Of a DNA stretch of 6,812 nucleotides, positions 5,928 to 6,812 are shown piece by piece. Within the stretch, counting starts at the first letter, position 1, and the number at the start of each line of letters is the position of its first letter. A program made the position numbers and the translations under genes. The DNA is from Planctomycetota bacterium. Its GTDB lineage: Bacteria; Planctomycetota; Brocadiia; SM23-32. The notes below the pieces were generated by a model. The model was not told the DNA's origin. It did not search any database and worked only from the letters and a program-made list of their open reading frames with translations. The stretch covers positions 1-6,812 of the forward strand of contig JAGYMJ010000568.1 of assembly GCA_018400625.1 (NCBI GenBank), given 5' to 3'.

Positions 5928-6024
5928 CACAGAGCAGATCGGCAATATCCGGGATGCTTTTCTTGACCCCGGAGAGGGAAGCTACCGGAAGCCCACTGCC
6001 CCATGCAACGTAGGAATGGAGAGG

Positions 6025-6812
6025 TTACTCGCCGTCCGTCTCCACATAAAACCGCCCAAACTTCATAACATCATGGAACTCCCTGCGGTTCTTCCCGGTT
6101 GACGACAACACCGATGCTTCCCGTTCGTCCGCGCCCGTGCTTCGCCGTACCCGGGCGGCATTGATGTGCCACGGCCGCTCCCGAGTCGGCTTGCTGCCGG
6201 AAATACCTTCCATCGGCGTCAGTCCCGCCTGCTTGTCACTGGTGATCGGAACCCGAAGCTCCACGCTCCAGTAGTCATCCCCGACATGGGCCGCCGCTTC
6301 GGCCCCGGAAGACCACCGCAGCTCTCGCTTCCCGTCCTTGCGATCAAGGTCGGTCATCACCCCCGCCGGATTCATCGCAATCTGATAGTACGCATGGGAA
6401 TAGGTCTCCAGCAGCAAATCCACGTAGTCGCCGTCCCAAATGGCCGGGCCGTCGTCTTTGCGCGTGCCGATGTCAAGGTCGTGCGGCTCGGGTTCCTCGC
6501 ACCGAAAGCCGAAGTAGAGCGTTTCGGCCTGGTCATCCCAGAAAACCTTGACGATCGTCGAGTAAGCCGGTGGTTCCTCGCTGAGGATCTCTCGCATCGC
6601 CATCGCGGGGGTATCCAACCATACCTCATCGTCCAGCTTGCCGTCCAGCACCAGGTCAACCTCCTCAAACGCCGTTGCCTCGACAGGAGGCATGTCCTGC
6701 CGGCCACGGGCCAGTTTCGCCTTGACCTCATTGAGCGGTTCGATGAATCGCGCTACCAGATCAATCCGCCCGGCATAAACCGATCCGGGGGCCGCGGCAT
6801 GCTGCGCCTGTT
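6025..6812 (-). CDS. CBM9-like carbohydrate-binding protein, N-terminus cut by window edge
   Basis: This looks like the C-terminal part of a protein with a family 9-like carbohydrate-binding module, probably an extracytoplasmic polysaccharide-utilisation protein. The visible frame is open to the window edge (261 residues). Numbered from the edge, the module spans about residues 48-258. It contains LDGKLDDEVW, a beta-strand pattern around TLYFGFRCEE, WDGDYVDLLLET, YYQIAMNPAG, YWSVELRVPI, and the family-typical end FHDVMKFGRFYVE. The preceding 39 residues include GRIDLVARFIEPLNEVKAKL, which looks like the end of a helical domain. In PVC bacteria such a helix often links a DUF4838-type region to CBM9, so a longer multidomain protein is likely. 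The alternative is a start at the ATG at 6693, giving a 222-residue single-domain protein, but it has no well-spaced ribosome binding site. The DNA is distinctly GC-rich (44 of 60 bases at 6121-6180). No function beyond sugar binding can be assigned. Confidence 0.75.
   Translation of the reverse strand, partial: QAQHAAAPGSVYAGRIDLVARFIEPLNEVKAKLARGRQDMPPVEATAFEEVDLVLDGKLDDEVWLDTPAMAMREILSEEPPAYSTIVKVFWDDQAETLYFGFRCEEPEPHDLDIGTRKDDGPAIWDGDYVDLLLETYSHAYYQIAMNPAGVMTDLDRKDGKRELRWSSGAEAAAHVGDDYWSVELRVPITSDKQAGLTPMEGISGSKPTRERPWHINAARVRRSTGADEREASVLSSTGKNRREFHDVMKFGRFYVETDGE

Larger units (their letters stand above)
5727..6024. other. Palindrome-rich spacer between the CBM9 gene and galK
   Basis: No convincing gene is present in these 298 bases. 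The half nearer galK (to about 5800) is AT-rich and would hold the galK leader and promoter, although I find no clear -35/-10 pair. The other half is GC-rich like the CBM9 gene. It contains short frames open on both strands (plus strand from 5908, and a 30-odd codon minus-strand frame ending near 5872), none with a recognisable domain. They could be remnants of a mobile element, but nothing specific supports that. Three inverted repeats are listed separately. Confidence 0.55.

Noticed and set aside
5908..6102. Plus-strand open frame of 64 codons in the galK-CBM9 spacer
   Set aside because: Its second half is antisense to the CBM9 coding region, and the first half has no recognisable family. 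I considered a mobile-element or intron remnant but could not support it.
1..6812. CRISPR array, tRNA, rRNA, transposase, integrase or toxin-antitoxin genes
   Set aside because: I scanned for them and found no supporting sequence. The only tandem repeat has two adjoining copies without spacers.

Overview
All six supportable genes lie on the minus strand, so transcription runs from right to left: CBM9-type protein (cut by the right window edge) -> galK -> apgM -> type II restriction endonuclease -> DNA methyltransferase -> mtnA. The organism is a bacterium. An archaeal-type phosphoglycerate mutase (ApgM), a CBM9-like sugar-binding protein and a GC content near 50% together fit a Planctomycetota or other PVC-group genome. 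That placement is inference; no rRNA or marker gene is present to prove it.

Region by region. Positions 1-331 hold no gene. They contain a hairpin with a nine-C loop and an exact two-copy 45-bp tandem repeat whose unit carries two small palindromes. Positions 332-1378 are mtnA (methionine salvage). Positions 1400-3110 are a compact AT-rich restriction-modification pair. The endonuclease is promoter-proximal and overlaps its beta-class methyltransferase by 8 bp. Both proteins resemble the HpaI system, which predicts the target GTTAAC. Positions 3111-3298 hold the probable R-M promoter and a short open frame after apgM. Positions 3299-5726 are apgM and galK, 31 bp apart, an apparent sugar and glycolysis operon. 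Positions 5727-6024 are a palindrome-rich spacer, and 6025-6812 are the C-terminal part of a GC-rich CBM9-like protein.

The most informative signal is the R-M cassette. It is much more AT-rich than its neighbours. It is bounded at both ends by an imperfect 17-18 bp direct repeat (1385-1402 and 3172-3188) whose left copy overlaps the methyltransferase stop codon. Removing the segment between the copies would place mtnA directly downstream of apgM. This looks like a horizontally acquired R-M unit inserted between apgM and mtnA, leaving mtnA in a position where it could be transcribed from the R-M promoter. Apart from two GTTAAC sites in mtnA and galK, which the cognate methylase would have to protect, no other defence gene is visible. 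I did not find a convincing wholly new system.
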